NCBI RefSeq assembly: GCF_004331465.1
Contig: NZ_SJKB01000004.1
Coordinates: 124,001-188,000, forward strand
Length of the DNA stretch: 64,000 nt
DNA from: Kribbella pittospori
GTDB taxonomy: Bacteria > Actinomycetota > Actinomycetes > Propionibacteriales > Kribbellaceae
Direction: 5' to 3'
The position numbers were made by a program, and so were the translations under genes. Within the stretch, counting starts at the first letter, position 1, and each line of letters starts with the position of its first letter. Of this stretch, positions 44,821 to 52,490 are shown piece after piece. The notes beneath the pieces are model-generated. The model saw nothing but the letters and a program-made list of their open reading frames with translations. It ran no database searches and was not told the origin of the DNA.

Positions 44821-45437
44821 TCGCGGGTCAGCTCAGCGACGAGGTGGTGCAGGTCGGGTAGCTCGATGTCGGCGGTTGTGCCCTTCAGGCCGGCCGTGAG
44901 CGCGCCGGCCGCGCGGCCGGCGGCCAGGCCGACCTCGGTGTCTTCGACGACTAGGCACTGCTCAGCAGGTACGCCGACCAGCTCGGCGGCCCGCAGATAG
45001 CCCTCGGGATCCGGCTTGCCGCGGGTGACGTCGTCGACGGTGACCAGGATCGACGGCGAGATCCCAGTAGCTCCGAGGCGGACCTTCGCCAGTCGGGTGG
45101 AGGCGCTCGTGAAGACGGCCCACGGCAGGCCGAGCCGTTCGAGCAGCGCGATCAGCTCATGTGCACCAGGTGCAGGCACGACATCGGTCAGGTCCTCGCA
45201 CTCCAGATCCAGCAAACGCGCCGCGGCCGCGGATACCTCCGCCGGACGGAGATCGGGCCGCAGCCGCGCGATCGTCGCCTCGGACGGACTGCCGGGAGCG
45301 ATCGCCAGTGCGTCAGCCGGCGGTACGCCGTACTCCTGCGCCCAGAGCGTCCAGGTCCGGTCGACGGCACCGTCGGAGTCGACCAGCGTGCCGTCCATGT
45401 CGAACAGCACCGCGCGGATGTCGCGAAGCCCCATCAC
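44817..45437 (-). CDS. HAD-family phosphatase (beta-phosphoglucomutase-like)
   Basis: A 206-residue HAD subfamily IA protein. Nucleophile motif VLFDMDGTLVDSDGAV, motif II in VFTSASTRLA, lysine motif RGKPDPEGYL and acidic motif VVEDTEVGLAAGRAAG are all present. Proteins of this type dephosphorylate or isomerise sugar phosphates. The start may be at the first or second of two adjacent ATG codons. It is divergent from a ROK regulator, which probably controls the HAD-MFS pair. Confidence 0.9.
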   Translation of the reverse strand: MMGLRDIRAVLFDMDGTLVDSDGAVDRTWTLWAQEYGVPPADALAIAPGSPSEATIARLRPDLRPAEVSAAAARLLDLECEDLTDVVPAPGAHELIALLERLGLPWAVFTSASTRLAKVRLGATGISPSILVTVDDVTRGKPDPEGYLRAAELVGVPAEQCLVVEDTEVGLAAGRAAGALTAGLKGTTADIELPDLHHLVAELTRE

Positions 45438-45450
45438 CCCTCCAATTAAA

Positions 45451-45471
45451 CTCGTCCCACGAGCATAAGGT
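45451..45471. promoter_or_regulatory. Dyad and -10 box between HAD and ROK genes
   Basis: CTCGT (45451-45455) and ACGAG (45459-45463) form a perfect 5-bp dyad around CCC, and TAAGGT (45466-45471) immediately after matches a -10 box 11 bases before the ROK ATG. The overlap of dyad and promoter suggests an autoregulatory ROK site. Confidence 0.45.
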
Positions 45472-45482
45472 AGAAGGATGCT

Positions 45483-46640
45483 ATGACTCCAGTGCGCCGG
45501 GGACAGTGGCAGACGGCTTCCGACGTATTGATGCGGGTGAGCCGTCAGCCCGGGATCACGCGTGCCGCGGTGGCGCGGGAGCTGCGGCTGAGCACGAGTT
45601 CGGCCACTGAGGTGACCGCTCGGCTACGCGACGTACGGCTGCTCACCGAGGCACCGGCGCCCAGCCAGGGGCGGGGACGGCCGACCACGGTACTGCGGCC
45701 GCATCCGCAAGGGCCTGTGGCGCTCGCACTGGACCTCAGGCAGGGCAGTTGGCGGAGTGCCGTGGTCGCGGTCGACGGGTCGTTCCTGGAGCAGCAGTCC
45801 AAGCGGCACCGCAGTCGGCGCTCGCAGGTCGTGCTCAGCAACCTGCAGAAGGAGGTAGAGCGCGTACACCAGCAGTACGGCGCTCGGCTGCGGGTCGTGA
45901 GCCTGGCCGCGCCGGGCACCATCCGCGACAACCGTTTGATGCAGGCGCCAACGCTGGACTGGGCCGAGCTTGACCTCGAGACGGTCACAGCACGCACCGG
46001 CGTACCACTACTCGCCGGCAACGACGCGACCTTGAGCGGTGTGGCCGAAGCGCGCACTGGTGCGGCCGCGGGAGCCGGTACGGCGTTGCACCTGATCGTC
46101 GAGGTGGGTCTCGGCGGCACGCTGATCATCGACGGCGTACCAGCGCAGGGAGCGTCGGGCGCCGGCGGCGAGTACGGACATGTCCCGTTCGGGGATCGCA
46201 CTCGGTTGTGCCCGTGTGGTGCGCGCGGCTGCTGGGACCTGGACATCGACGGGCGCGCACTGGCCAGGTATCTCAAGGAGACCGCACCGGACGATCCGTA
46301 CGCCTACGCCGAGGCTGTGCTCCGCCGCACGGACCGTGCAGCGGCCCGGGCAGTCGCCAAGGTGGTCACGGCGTTGGGCACCGGCATCGCCGGTCTGGTC
46401 AATGCGCACGACCCCGACGTGGTCACGCTGGGCGGTCTGGCCATCCCACTCCGCGCTGCCGCCGCGACCGCGTTCGAGCAGGCCTACCTAGCCGGTCTGA
46501 TGACCTTCCACCGCAGCTCTCCCCCGCCGGTCCTGTCGGCCACACACCAACCAGACGGCCCGCTCCGCGGTGCCGCCGCGCTGGCACTCGACCACCTCAC
46601 CAGCGAGCCTTCCATCGCGACTTGGGCCGCTAGTCGGTAG
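45483..46640 (+). CDS. ROK-family transcriptional regulator
   Basis: A 385-residue ROK regulator: winged helix (QPGITRAAVARELRLSTSSATEVTARLRDVRLL), then the kinase-like fold with LLAGNDATLSGVAEAR and the complete zinc motif CPCGARGCWD. The ATG follows GAAGGA. It is divergent from the HAD/MFS pair and is the likely regulator of it. The 3' end overlaps the convergent DinB-like gene by 11 bases. Confidence 0.92.
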   Translation: MTPVRRGQWQTASDVLMRVSRQPGITRAAVARELRLSTSSATEVTARLRDVRLLTEAPAPSQGRGRPTTVLRPHPQGPVALALDLRQGSWRSAVVAVDGSFLEQQSKRHRSRRSQVVLSNLQKEVERVHQQYGARLRVVSLAAPGTIRDNRLMQAPTLDWAELDLETVTARTGVPLLAGNDATLSGVAEARTGAAAGAGTALHLIVEVGLGGTLIIDGVPAQGASGAGGEYGHVPFGDRTRLCPCGARGCWDLDIDGRALARYLKETAPDDPYAYAEAVLRRTDRAAARAVAKVVTALGTGIAGLVNAHDPDVVTLGGLAIPLRAAAATAFEQAYLAGLMTFHRSSPPPVLSATHQPDGPLRGAAALALDHLTSEPSIATWAASR

Positions 46641-47238
46641 TGGTCTCCTCCACTGCGGGAGGCGGCTCAGGCTTGGCCTTGGAGACGATCGGGGGCTCCA
46701 CCTCCGCGAGGATGGTGATGAGGTCGAGCCGGTGGTGCTGGATCTCATGGGCGGTGTGGCGGATGATCCAGCCCAGCGTGCGCGGTGCGCGGACCGGGTA
46801 GTTGTAGAGGCCGAGCTTGCCGAGCTGCGGCGGGGTCAGCACCCGTGCGGCGGCACCGAACTCGCGGGCGAACCGCACCAGTGCGGCCGCCACCTCCATC
46901 GGGTCCTGGTCCTCGTACTTCTGCTGCTTCACCCGACCGGTCCGGTCCATCGGCGCGTACACCGGCCGGTCCTCCGCGAGGCACTGAGCGATCCGGAACC
47001 GCTGCACCTGAAGTACGTCGCGCACGTGGCAGGCGTACTCGATCGCGGACCACACGTCAGGCTTCGGCCGCAGCCGTACGACGTTCGGATCCGGACCGGC
47101 CGCGGCCTTGGTCAGAGCCATGCTGCAGTCCGCCGCCTGCCGGATGAGCAGGGTCACCGTGCCCTGCAGGTCACCCGTGTCGTAGTTGAAGCGGCACTGC
47201 TCGCAGTACCCGTCCACCGGGGGCTGCTGCTTCGTCAA
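46630..47238 (-). CDS. DinB-like superfamily protein
   Basis: A 202-residue protein of the DinB/YfiT-like four-helix bundle superfamily. Metal-ligand histidines appear in YACHVRDVL and [14 protein letters not shown]. The N-terminus has a CEQC pair ([10 protein letters not shown]). Some relatives are thiol (mycothiol or bacillithiol) S-transferases; this one is unassigned. It starts at TTG 47238 behind GAGGGAG, with its start overlapping the thiD stop (TTGA). The C-terminal tail is proline/glutamate rich. Confidence 0.82.
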   Translation of the reverse strand: MTKQQPPVDGYCEQCRFNYDTGDLQGTVTLLIRQAADCSMALTKAAAGPDPNVVRLRPKPDVWSAIEYACHVRDVLQVQRFRIAQCLAEDRPVYAPMDRTGRVKQQKYEDQDPMEVAAALVRFAREFGAAARVLTPPQLGKLGLYNYPVRAPRTLGWIIRHTAHEIQHHRLDLITILAEVEPPIVSKAKPEPPPAVEETTTD

Positions 47239-48044
47239 CTGCCACTCCCTCGAAATCTCCACGCGTGATCGACCGGACCGATTCCACCACCGAGTGCGAA
47301 CCCGGCCGCGATCGCCCCGGTCACGTACTCCTTCGCAGCACCGACCGCACTCGGTACGTCGTACCCGCGCGCCAGGTACGACGCGATGGCGCTGGCCAAG
47401 GTGCATCCGGTGCCGTGGGTGTGCCGGTTGTCCGCCCGCACCGCGCTGTAGGACCGTCGTACCCCTGGACCGTGCAGCACGTCCACTGCCGCCGTACCGA
47501 CGTCGTGGCCGCCCTTGACCAAGACCCACGTGGCTCCGGCGTCCATGAGCAGCTTCGCGGCGAGCTCACGGTCCTCGATGGTCTCCAACTCGATCCCGGC
47601 GACCGGTCCGAGCTCGGTCAGGTTCGGCGTCAGGACGGTTGCCAGCGGCACGATCTCGGTCCGTACGGCATCCATCGCGTCAGCGGCCAGCAGCGCGTCA
47701 CCGTGCTTGGACACCGACACCGGGTCGACCACCACTGGCACCGACGGCGGCAGAGTCCGTAGCAGGGACGCCACCACGCCGACCATCCGCGCGGAGGCCA
47801 GCATGCCGGTCTTGACCGCATCCACACCGATGTCGTCCACCACACTGTGGAACTGGGCGCGGACCTGCTCCTCCGGCAGCTCCCACGCACCCTGCACGCC
47901 GAGGCTGTTCTGCGCTGTGATCGCGGTCAGCACGCTCATGCCGTGCACACCGTTGGCCAGCATGGACTTGAGGTCGGCCTGGATCCCCGCTCCGCCGCCG
48001 GAGTCCGAACCGGCGATCGTGAGCACCCTGGGCAATCGACTCAT
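47235..48044 (-). CDS. thiD: Hydroxymethylpyrimidine/phosphomethylpyrimidine kinase
   Basis: A 269-residue ribokinase-fold enzyme that phosphorylates HMP and HMP-P for thiamine synthesis. It shows [33 protein letters not shown], and the C-terminal anion-hole motif [20 protein letters not shown]. The ATG at 48044 comes one base after the thiL stop. With thiL it forms a thiamine pair, coupled to the DinB-like gene downstream. Confidence 0.95.
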   Translation of the reverse strand: MSRLPRVLTIAGSDSGGGAGIQADLKSMLANGVHGMSVLTAITAQNSLGVQGAWELPEEQVRAQFHSVVDDIGVDAVKTGMLASARMVGVVASLLRTLPPSVPVVVDPVSVSKHGDALLAADAMDAVRTEIVPLATVLTPNLTELGPVAGIELETIEDRELAAKLLMDAGATWVLVKGGHDVGTAAVDVLHGPGVRRSYSAVRADNRHTHGTGCTLASAIASYLARGYDVPSAVGAAKEYVTGAIAAGFALGGGIGPVDHAWRFRGSGS

Positions 48045-48045
48045 C

Positions 48046-49008
48046 TCAGCTCCTGAAGTGGGCGTGACCGGACTCCTCGGCGTACGCCGCGCCGTCCACG
48101 GTGACCGTTCCGGCCGGCCGTTCCTCGTTGCCCTCAGCAACCGCACCGATGACGGTCCAGCCCTCGGGCACGTCCGCGGGCTCGAAGGTTCCGACCAGTG
48201 CGTGGTCCTCACCACCCGTCAGCACGAACTTTAGCGCGTCCACACCTGTCGCGGCCGCCACCGCCTGCAGCGGCTCCGGCACGGCCAGCGCGTGCGAGTG
48301 TACGTCGATGACCACCTGACTCCGGGTGGCGATGTGGCCGAGATCCGAGAGCAGTCCGTCGCTCACGTCACACAGCGACGACGCACCGGCCAGTGCAGCC
48401 CGCGGCCCCTCGGCGTACGGCGGCTGCGGGCGGCGGTGCGCTTCCACCACCGACCGCGGCGAGCGGAAGCCGCGGGTGAGCACTGTGTAGCCGGCTTCGG
48501 CCCAGCCCAACCGGCCGATGTACGCGACCTCGTCACCTGGGCGTGCACCGGAGCGCAGCACCGGCGCCCGGCCGTCGAGCGTTCCGAAGGCTGTCACCGA
48601 AACGACGATCTTGTCCGATTGCACGGTGTCGCCGCCGACGATGTGCACATCGACCAGTTCGCACTCGTCCACCAGGCCCTGGTTGAGCTCCAGCGCCCAA
48701 GCGGTCGCCAGGTCGGCCGGTGCGCCGAAGCCGACCACCATGGACGTCGGCCGCGCGCCCATCGCCACCACATCGGCCAGGTTCTGCGCGGCGGCCTTGC
48801 GGCCCACGTCGTACGCCGACGACCAGTCCCGGCGGAAGTGGCGGCCCTCCACCAGCAGGTCCGTCGTGATCACCATCCGCCCGTCCGGCACCGCCACCAC
48901 AGCCGCGTCGTCACCAGGCCCGACCAGGACGTCCTCACTTGTGGACAGCCCCTTGGTGACGGCCTCGATCAGGCCGAACTCACCCGTGCTCCCCAACGTC
49001 TCTGTCAC
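48046..49008 (-). CDS. thiL: Thiamine-monophosphate kinase
   Basis: A 320-residue PurM-fold kinase making thiamine diphosphate from thiamine monophosphate and ATP. Marks include [30 protein letters not shown] near the N-terminus, [19 protein letters not shown], and the C-terminal [14 protein letters not shown]. The 35 bases upstream of its start lead into the large inverted repeat at 49043-49150. Confidence 0.95.
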   Translation of the reverse strand: MTETLGSTGEFGLIEAVTKGLSTSEDVLVGPGDDAAVVAVPDGRMVITTDLLVEGRHFRRDWSSAYDVGRKAAAQNLADVVAMGARPTSMVVGFGAPADLATAWALELNQGLVDECELVDVHIVGGDTVQSDKIVVSVTAFGTLDGRAPVLRSGARPGDEVAYIGRLGWAEAGYTVLTRGFRSPRSVVEAHRRPQPPYAEGPRAALAGASSLCDVSDGLLSDLGHIATRSQVVIDVHSHALAVPEPLQAVAAATGVDALKFVLTGGEDHALVGTFEPADVPEGWTVIGAVAEGNEERPAGTVTVDGAAYAEESGHAHFRS

Positions 49009-49042
49009 GTCAGCAGACCTCCCATATCGCCAGTGGGAGTCT

Positions 49043-49150
49043 AGGCGGTGTCTGGTGGTCCCGCGCTGTAGCGAGCAGGTGCTCGGTGCGGTGCGGCGAG
49101 GTGCCGTGCCGAGTGCCGCGCAGTAGGCGGGGGATTACCAGACACCGCCT
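49043..49150. repeat. 108-bp MITE-like inverted-repeat element
   Basis: AGGCGGTGTCTGGT (49043-49056) and ACCAGACACCGCCT (49137-49150) are perfect 14-bp inverted repeats; pairing continues imperfectly inward (GGTCCCGCG against GCGGGGGATT), and CTCGGTGCGG/CCGTGCCGAG pair near the middle. The flanks are CT on the left and TA on the right. No coding frame. The size, ends and lack of coding fit a miniature inverted-repeat element or a strongly folded RNA, placed between divergent thiL and the RAM-domain gene. Confidence 0.6.
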
Positions 49151-49232
49151 TAGGCGGTACCGTGACCGGGCAACGAAGAGTACGCCCGGCCGCCGCCCAG
49201 TACAGCGGCCGGAGCCAGCTGAGGACGACTGA

Positions 49233-49481
49233 GTGGAGAACGACGTGGTGGTCCAGGCCTACATCCTGATCCAGACCGAGGTCGGCCGGGCGGCCGACGT
49301 CGCCGCACAGATCGCCGAGGTCCAGGGCGTCACCCTGGCCGAGGACGTCACCGGTCCGTACGACGTGATCGTCCGCGCGGAAGCCCGCAACGTCGACGAA
49401 CTGGGCAAGCTGGTCGTTGCCAAGGTCCAGAACGTGCCTGGCATCACCCGCACCCTGACCTGTCCCGTCGTTCACATCTGA
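49233..49481 (+). CDS. Stand-alone Lrp/AsnC ligand-binding (RAM) domain protein
   Basis: An 82-residue protein consisting only of the RAM ligand-binding domain of Lrp/AsnC regulators (VQAYILIQTEVGRAADVAAQIAEVQGVTLAEDVTGPYDVIVRAEA). There is no DNA-binding domain. Single RAM proteins form multimers that bind amino acids. The GTG at 49233 follows GAGGACG; a second GTG at 49245 preceded by GGAGAA is an equally good start and agrees better with the family's usual beginning. Confidence 0.9.
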   Translation: MENDVVVQAYILIQTEVGRAADVAAQIAEVQGVTLAEDVTGPYDVIVRAEARNVDELGKLVVAKVQNVPGITRTLTCPVVHI

Positions 49482-49512
49482 GCTGGTTCCCGAGGTCCCG
49501 CCGTCCTTCAGC

Positions 49513-49977
49513 ATGCCCAAGGTCCTGTTCGCTGCACTCGGTCTGACCGGTCTGCTCGTCCTGGCCGCGTGCAGTCCGGGGGCTGTGCCTGTCGCCGTAC
49601 CCTCTCCAGCGCCCGAGGTCGCTGCGGTCTGTGAGCCGCTGGTGGCGGCGCTGCCCGACAAGGTGCTGGACACCGACCGCCGCAAGACCGAGCCGCCCAG
49701 CCCGCTGACCACCGCGTACGGCGATCCGCCGATCGAGGTCACCTGTGGAGTCACCCCACCGGCCGGGATGGCCGAGGCGCAGTCGCAGTGCTTCGAGGTG
49801 AACGGCGTCGGCTGGTTCGCCAAGCCGGCCGACAACGGGGTCATCTTCACGACCATCGGCCGCGAGGTCTACGTCGAGGTCGCGGTGCCGGCGAAGTACA
49901 GCCCGGAGGCGAACGCGCTGACCGACGTCTCGGACGCTATCCACAGGTTCGACAAACTCATCACCCCCTGTACCTGA
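49513..49977 (+). CDS. DUF3515-family lipoprotein
   Basis: A 154-residue actinobacterial lipoprotein. The signal peptide LFAALGLTGLLVLAAC carries a lipobox with the cysteine at residue 20. The mature part has TAYGDPPIEVTCGV and GVGWFAKPADNGVIFTTIGREVYVEVAVP, which match DUF3515. Genes of this family are commonly found beside ddl and thiL in actinobacteria, as here. Function unknown; the link to cell-wall genes is by position only. Confidence 0.85.
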   Translation: MPKVLFAALGLTGLLVLAACSPGAVPVAVPSPAPEVAAVCEPLVAALPDKVLDTDRRKTEPPSPLTTAYGDPPIEVTCGVTPPAGMAEAQSQCFEVNGVGWFAKPADNGVIFTTIGREVYVEVAVPAKYSPEANALTDVSDAIHRFDKLITPCT

Positions 49978-49992
49978 CGACGGCATACTCCC

Positions 49993-49998
49993 TGTCGA
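49993..49998 (+). promoter_or_regulatory. Possible ECF42-type -35 element
   Basis: TGTCGA lies 102 bases before the YCII start. TGTCGA is the -35 motif reported for ECF42 sigma factors, which normally activate their own DGPF-sigma locus. I cannot place a convincing -10 at the right distance, so this is a weak call. Confidence 0.3.
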
Positions 49999-50099
49999 GA
50001 AGGAAATTCGTCCGCACTCGGTGTCCGGTTCGGTCCGGCGGGGGCGACGTATCGGCTGAGAGGCACCCGCGGTGGGTGTCCGGACGACGGGAGATTCCG

Positions 50100-50516
50100 A
50101 TGAAGTACATGATCCTGACCTACGCGTCGCAGCAGGACTACGACGGGATGTCCGGCAAGGACACGGGCAAGCCCGCCTGGACGGCCGAGGACTTCGCGGC
50201 GATGGGTGCGTTCATGGAGAAGTTCAACTCCGACCTGGCCGAGTCCGGCGAATTGGTCGAGACCCGCGCCCTGGCCGCGCCGGTGCACACCCGGCGGCTC
50301 GGTTCGAAGGATGGCAACGCGGTGGTGACCGACGGCCCGTACGCCGAGACCCAGGAGGTACTCGCCGGGTACTGGATCGTCGAATGCGAGTCGTTCGACC
50401 GGGCGACCGAGATCGCCGCCAGACTCGGCGACACACCGGCGCCCGAGTTCGTCCGCGCGACCGCGTACGCCGACATCCGGCCGGTGGTCGAGGGTCGCGA
50501 CGAACTGGTGGACTGA
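50100..50516 (+). CDS. YCII/DGPF-domain protein
   Basis: A 138-residue YCII-related protein with the DGPF-type signature VTDGPYAETQEVLAGYWIVE. It starts at ATG 50100 after GGGAGA and is followed five bases later by the ECF42-type sigma factor gene. It is paralogous to the protein at 42-446, which shares TDGPYAE-EVLAGY. Confidence 0.9.
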   Translation: MKYMILTYASQQDYDGMSGKDTGKPAWTAEDFAAMGAFMEKFNSDLAESGELVETRALAAPVHTRRLGSKDGNAVVTDGPYAETQEVLAGYWIVECESFDRATEIAARLGDTPAPEFVRATAYADIRPVVEGRDELVD

Positions 50517-50521
50517 TCGCC

Positions 50522-51724
50522 ATGCCGGCAGCTCTCGAGGACCTGCTGCGCGAGCTGGCGCCGCAGGTGCTCGGGGCGCTGGTCCGGCGGTACGGGCATT
50601 TCGACACCGCCGAGGACGCGGTGCAGGAGGCGCTGCTCGCGGCGGCGCAGCAGTGGCCGGAAGACGGCGTACCGGGCAGTCCGCGCGGGTGGCTCATCAC
50701 GGTGGCCTCGCGCCGGCTGACGGATCTGCTCCGTCGGGAGCAGGCCCGGCAGCGGCGCGAGGACCGGGTGGGGCAGTGGGGGCCCGGTCCGAGCGAGCCG
50801 ATCGCGAACACCGACGACACGCTGATCCTGTTGTTCATGTGCTGCCATCCATCGCTGTCACCCGCGTCGCAGATCGCGTTGACGTTGCGGGCGGTCGGCG
50901 GTCTCACCACCGGGGAGATCGCCCGGGCGTTCCTGGTGCCGGAGGCAACGATGACGCGGCGGATCAGCCGGGCGAAGGCGACTGTGAGCGACAGCGGTGC
51001 GCGGTTCGCTCTGCCCGCGGATCGGGACGAGCGGCTCGGCGCCGTGCTGAAGGTCGTCTACCTGATCTTCAACGAGGGCTACGCGAGTACGACGGGGCCG
51101 AGTCTGCAACGGGTCGAGTTGTCGGCGGAGGGGATCCGGCTGGGGCGGATGCTGCACCGGTTGCTGCCGGACGACAGCGAGGTGACGGGGTTGCTCGCGC
51201 TGATGCTGCTGACGGATGCGCGTCGGCCAGCGCGGACAGGACCGTTGGGTGAGTTGGTCCCGATGGACGAGCAGGATCGGTCGCTGTGGATCTCTGAGCT
51301 GATCGAGGAAGGGGTGGGGCTGATCACTGCGGCGCTGCCGCGGGGTCCGGTGGGTCCGTATCAGCTGCAGGCTGCGATCGCCGCCGTACATGACGAGGCC
51401 GCGTCGGCGGAGGAGACCGACTGGCCGCAGATCCTTGCGCTGTACGAGGTCTTGCTCCAGTTGACCGACAACCCGATGGTCGCGCTCAACCACGTCGTCG
51501 CAGTCGCGATGGCGCGGGGACCGGACGAGGGTCTCAAGCAGCTGAGCACCATCGAAGACGACGACCGCCTCGCACAGGACCACCGCCTGGCAGCCGTGCG
51601 CGCGCACCTGTTGGAAATGTCCGGCTATACCGCAGCAGCCCGAGCCGCCTACGAAGAAGCAGCAACCAAAACCACCAGCGTCCCCCAACAGCGCTACCTC
51701 CACACCCGAGCCAACCGCCTGTGA
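50522..51724 (+). CDS. ECF42-type RNA polymerase sigma factor
   Basis: A 400-residue sigma factor, much longer than ordinary ECF members. Regions 2 and 4 occupy about the first 175 residues (GHFDTAEDAVQEALLAAAQQWPEDG; LTLRAVGGLTTGEIARAFLVPEATMTRRISRAK). A long C-terminal extension rich in helices follows (ADRDERLGAVLKVVYLIFNEGY; LLQLTDNPMVALNHVVAVAMARG), the TPR-like extension characteristic of ECF42. That extension is considered part of activity control, as no anti-sigma gene is present. The partner YCII gene lies immediately upstream. Confidence 0.92.
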   Translation: MPAALEDLLRELAPQVLGALVRRYGHFDTAEDAVQEALLAAAQQWPEDGVPGSPRGWLITVASRRLTDLLRREQARQRREDRVGQWGPGPSEPIANTDDTLILLFMCCHPSLSPASQIALTLRAVGGLTTGEIARAFLVPEATMTRRISRAKATVSDSGARFALPADRDERLGAVLKVVYLIFNEGYASTTGPSLQRVELSAEGIRLGRMLHRLLPDDSEVTGLLALMLLTDARRPARTGPLGELVPMDEQDRSLWISELIEEGVGLITAALPRGPVGPYQLQAAIAAVHDEAASAEETDWPQILALYEVLLQLTDNPMVALNHVVAVAMARGPDEGLKQLSTIEDDDRLAQDHRLAAVRAHLLEMSGYTAAARAAYEEAATKTTSVPQQRYLHTRANRL

Positions 51725-51815
51725 CTGCGGTGTCGGCGGACCCCCGCCTACGACTGCGGTGTGGGCTGACCGCTACCGCCTATGGCTGCGGTGTGGGCGG
51801 ACCCAACCGCCTCTA
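51725..51815 (+). repeat. Three tandem copies of a ~30-bp unit
   Basis: CTGCGGTGTCGGCGGACC (51725), CTGCGGTGTGGGCTGACC (51754) and CTGCGGTGTGGGCGGACC (51786) each begin a unit of 29-32 bases ending in CCGCCTA/CCGCCTC. The array fills the gap between the convergent sigma factor and RibD-like genes. A single unit can pair GGCGG with CCGCC, so it may act as a terminator. Confidence 0.7.
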
Positions 51816-52385
51816 GTTGAGTACCTGGTAGCGGATGTGGGTCGCTTCTGGGGTGTCTAGTACGCGGATGATCTTTAGTTCGGTCTCGGTGGGGAGGAGG
51901 TCGAAGAGACGGTGGCCTCGGCCGAGGAGGACTGGGACCTGGTGGAGCTGGATCTCGTCGAGGACGCCGGCTTCCAGCGCGCTCTGAGCTATGTAGCCGC
52001 CGCGGACCTGGACGTCGCGGTCGCCGGCGGCTGCCTTGGCTTGCTTCATCGCGCTCACGATGCCGTCGGGGACATACGTCACCAGCGGGTAGCCCCACCG
52101 CGCGGCAGGACTGGGCGGTCGGTGACTCGGAACGAAGATCGGCCTGCCGTTGTGATCGCCACCCCAGTGATCCATCAGTTCGGCTGTACGACGGCCCGCG
52201 AGGACCGCCCCGCAGTTGTTCCATTCGTCGAAGAACTCCGCCTCCGGTCCGGCCGGCCGCTTCGCTTCGGCGTCCTCGGCGAACCAGTTGTGCAACCGAT
52301 GCCCGTCGGCTCCACCGAGGTAGTCGTCGAGATCCGCGATGTACCCGTCAACGGACACCGACATGTCGAGCACCGACTTGGACAT
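51813..52385 (-). CDS. RibD C-terminal/dihydrofolate-reductase-like protein
   Basis: A 190-residue DHFR-fold protein of the RibD C-terminal family: SKSVLDMSVSVDGYIADLDD at the start, GAVLAGRRTAELMDHWGG, DVQVRGGYIAQSALEAGVLDEIQLHQVPVLLGRGHRLFD toward the end. The substrate is unknown. It is preceded by the CTTTCAG dyad element at 52445-52482 and lies downstream of ddl on the same strand. Confidence 0.87.
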   Translation of the reverse strand: MSKSVLDMSVSVDGYIADLDDYLGGADGHRLHNWFAEDAEAKRPAGPEAEFFDEWNNCGAVLAGRRTAELMDHWGGDHNGRPIFVPSHRPPSPAARWGYPLVTYVPDGIVSAMKQAKAAAGDRDVQVRGGYIAQSALEAGVLDEIQLHQVPVLLGRGHRLFDLLPTETELKIIRVLDTPEATHIRYQVLN

Positions 52386-52444
52386 GAACCTGCTCCCCTC
52401 CTGGCCCGGCGCGGGGTCAACCCCACGTCCGCGACCGTAGGCCG

Positions 52445-52482
52445 CCTGCCTTTCAGTCCACTTTCAGAGTCTGAAAGGCAGG
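52445..52482. promoter_or_regulatory. CTTTCAG three-copy dyad with two alternative hairpins
   Basis: CCTGCCTTTCAG (52445-52456) and CTGAAAGGCAGG (52471-52482) form a perfect 12-bp stem with a 14-base loop. The loop holds a second CTTTCAG so that CTTTCAGAGTCTGAAAG (52461-52477) is itself a 17-bp palindrome perfect except for its centre. The two foldings exclude each other. Located between ddl and the RibD-like gene, it could be the ddl terminator, an operator for the RibD-like gene, or both. Confidence 0.65.
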
Positions 52483-52490
52483 AAAGGGAG

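Noticed and set aside
49009..49212. A TPP riboswitch upstream of thiL
   Set aside because: The conserved CUGAGA and ACCUG-type core could not be found; the structure there is the inverted-repeat element.
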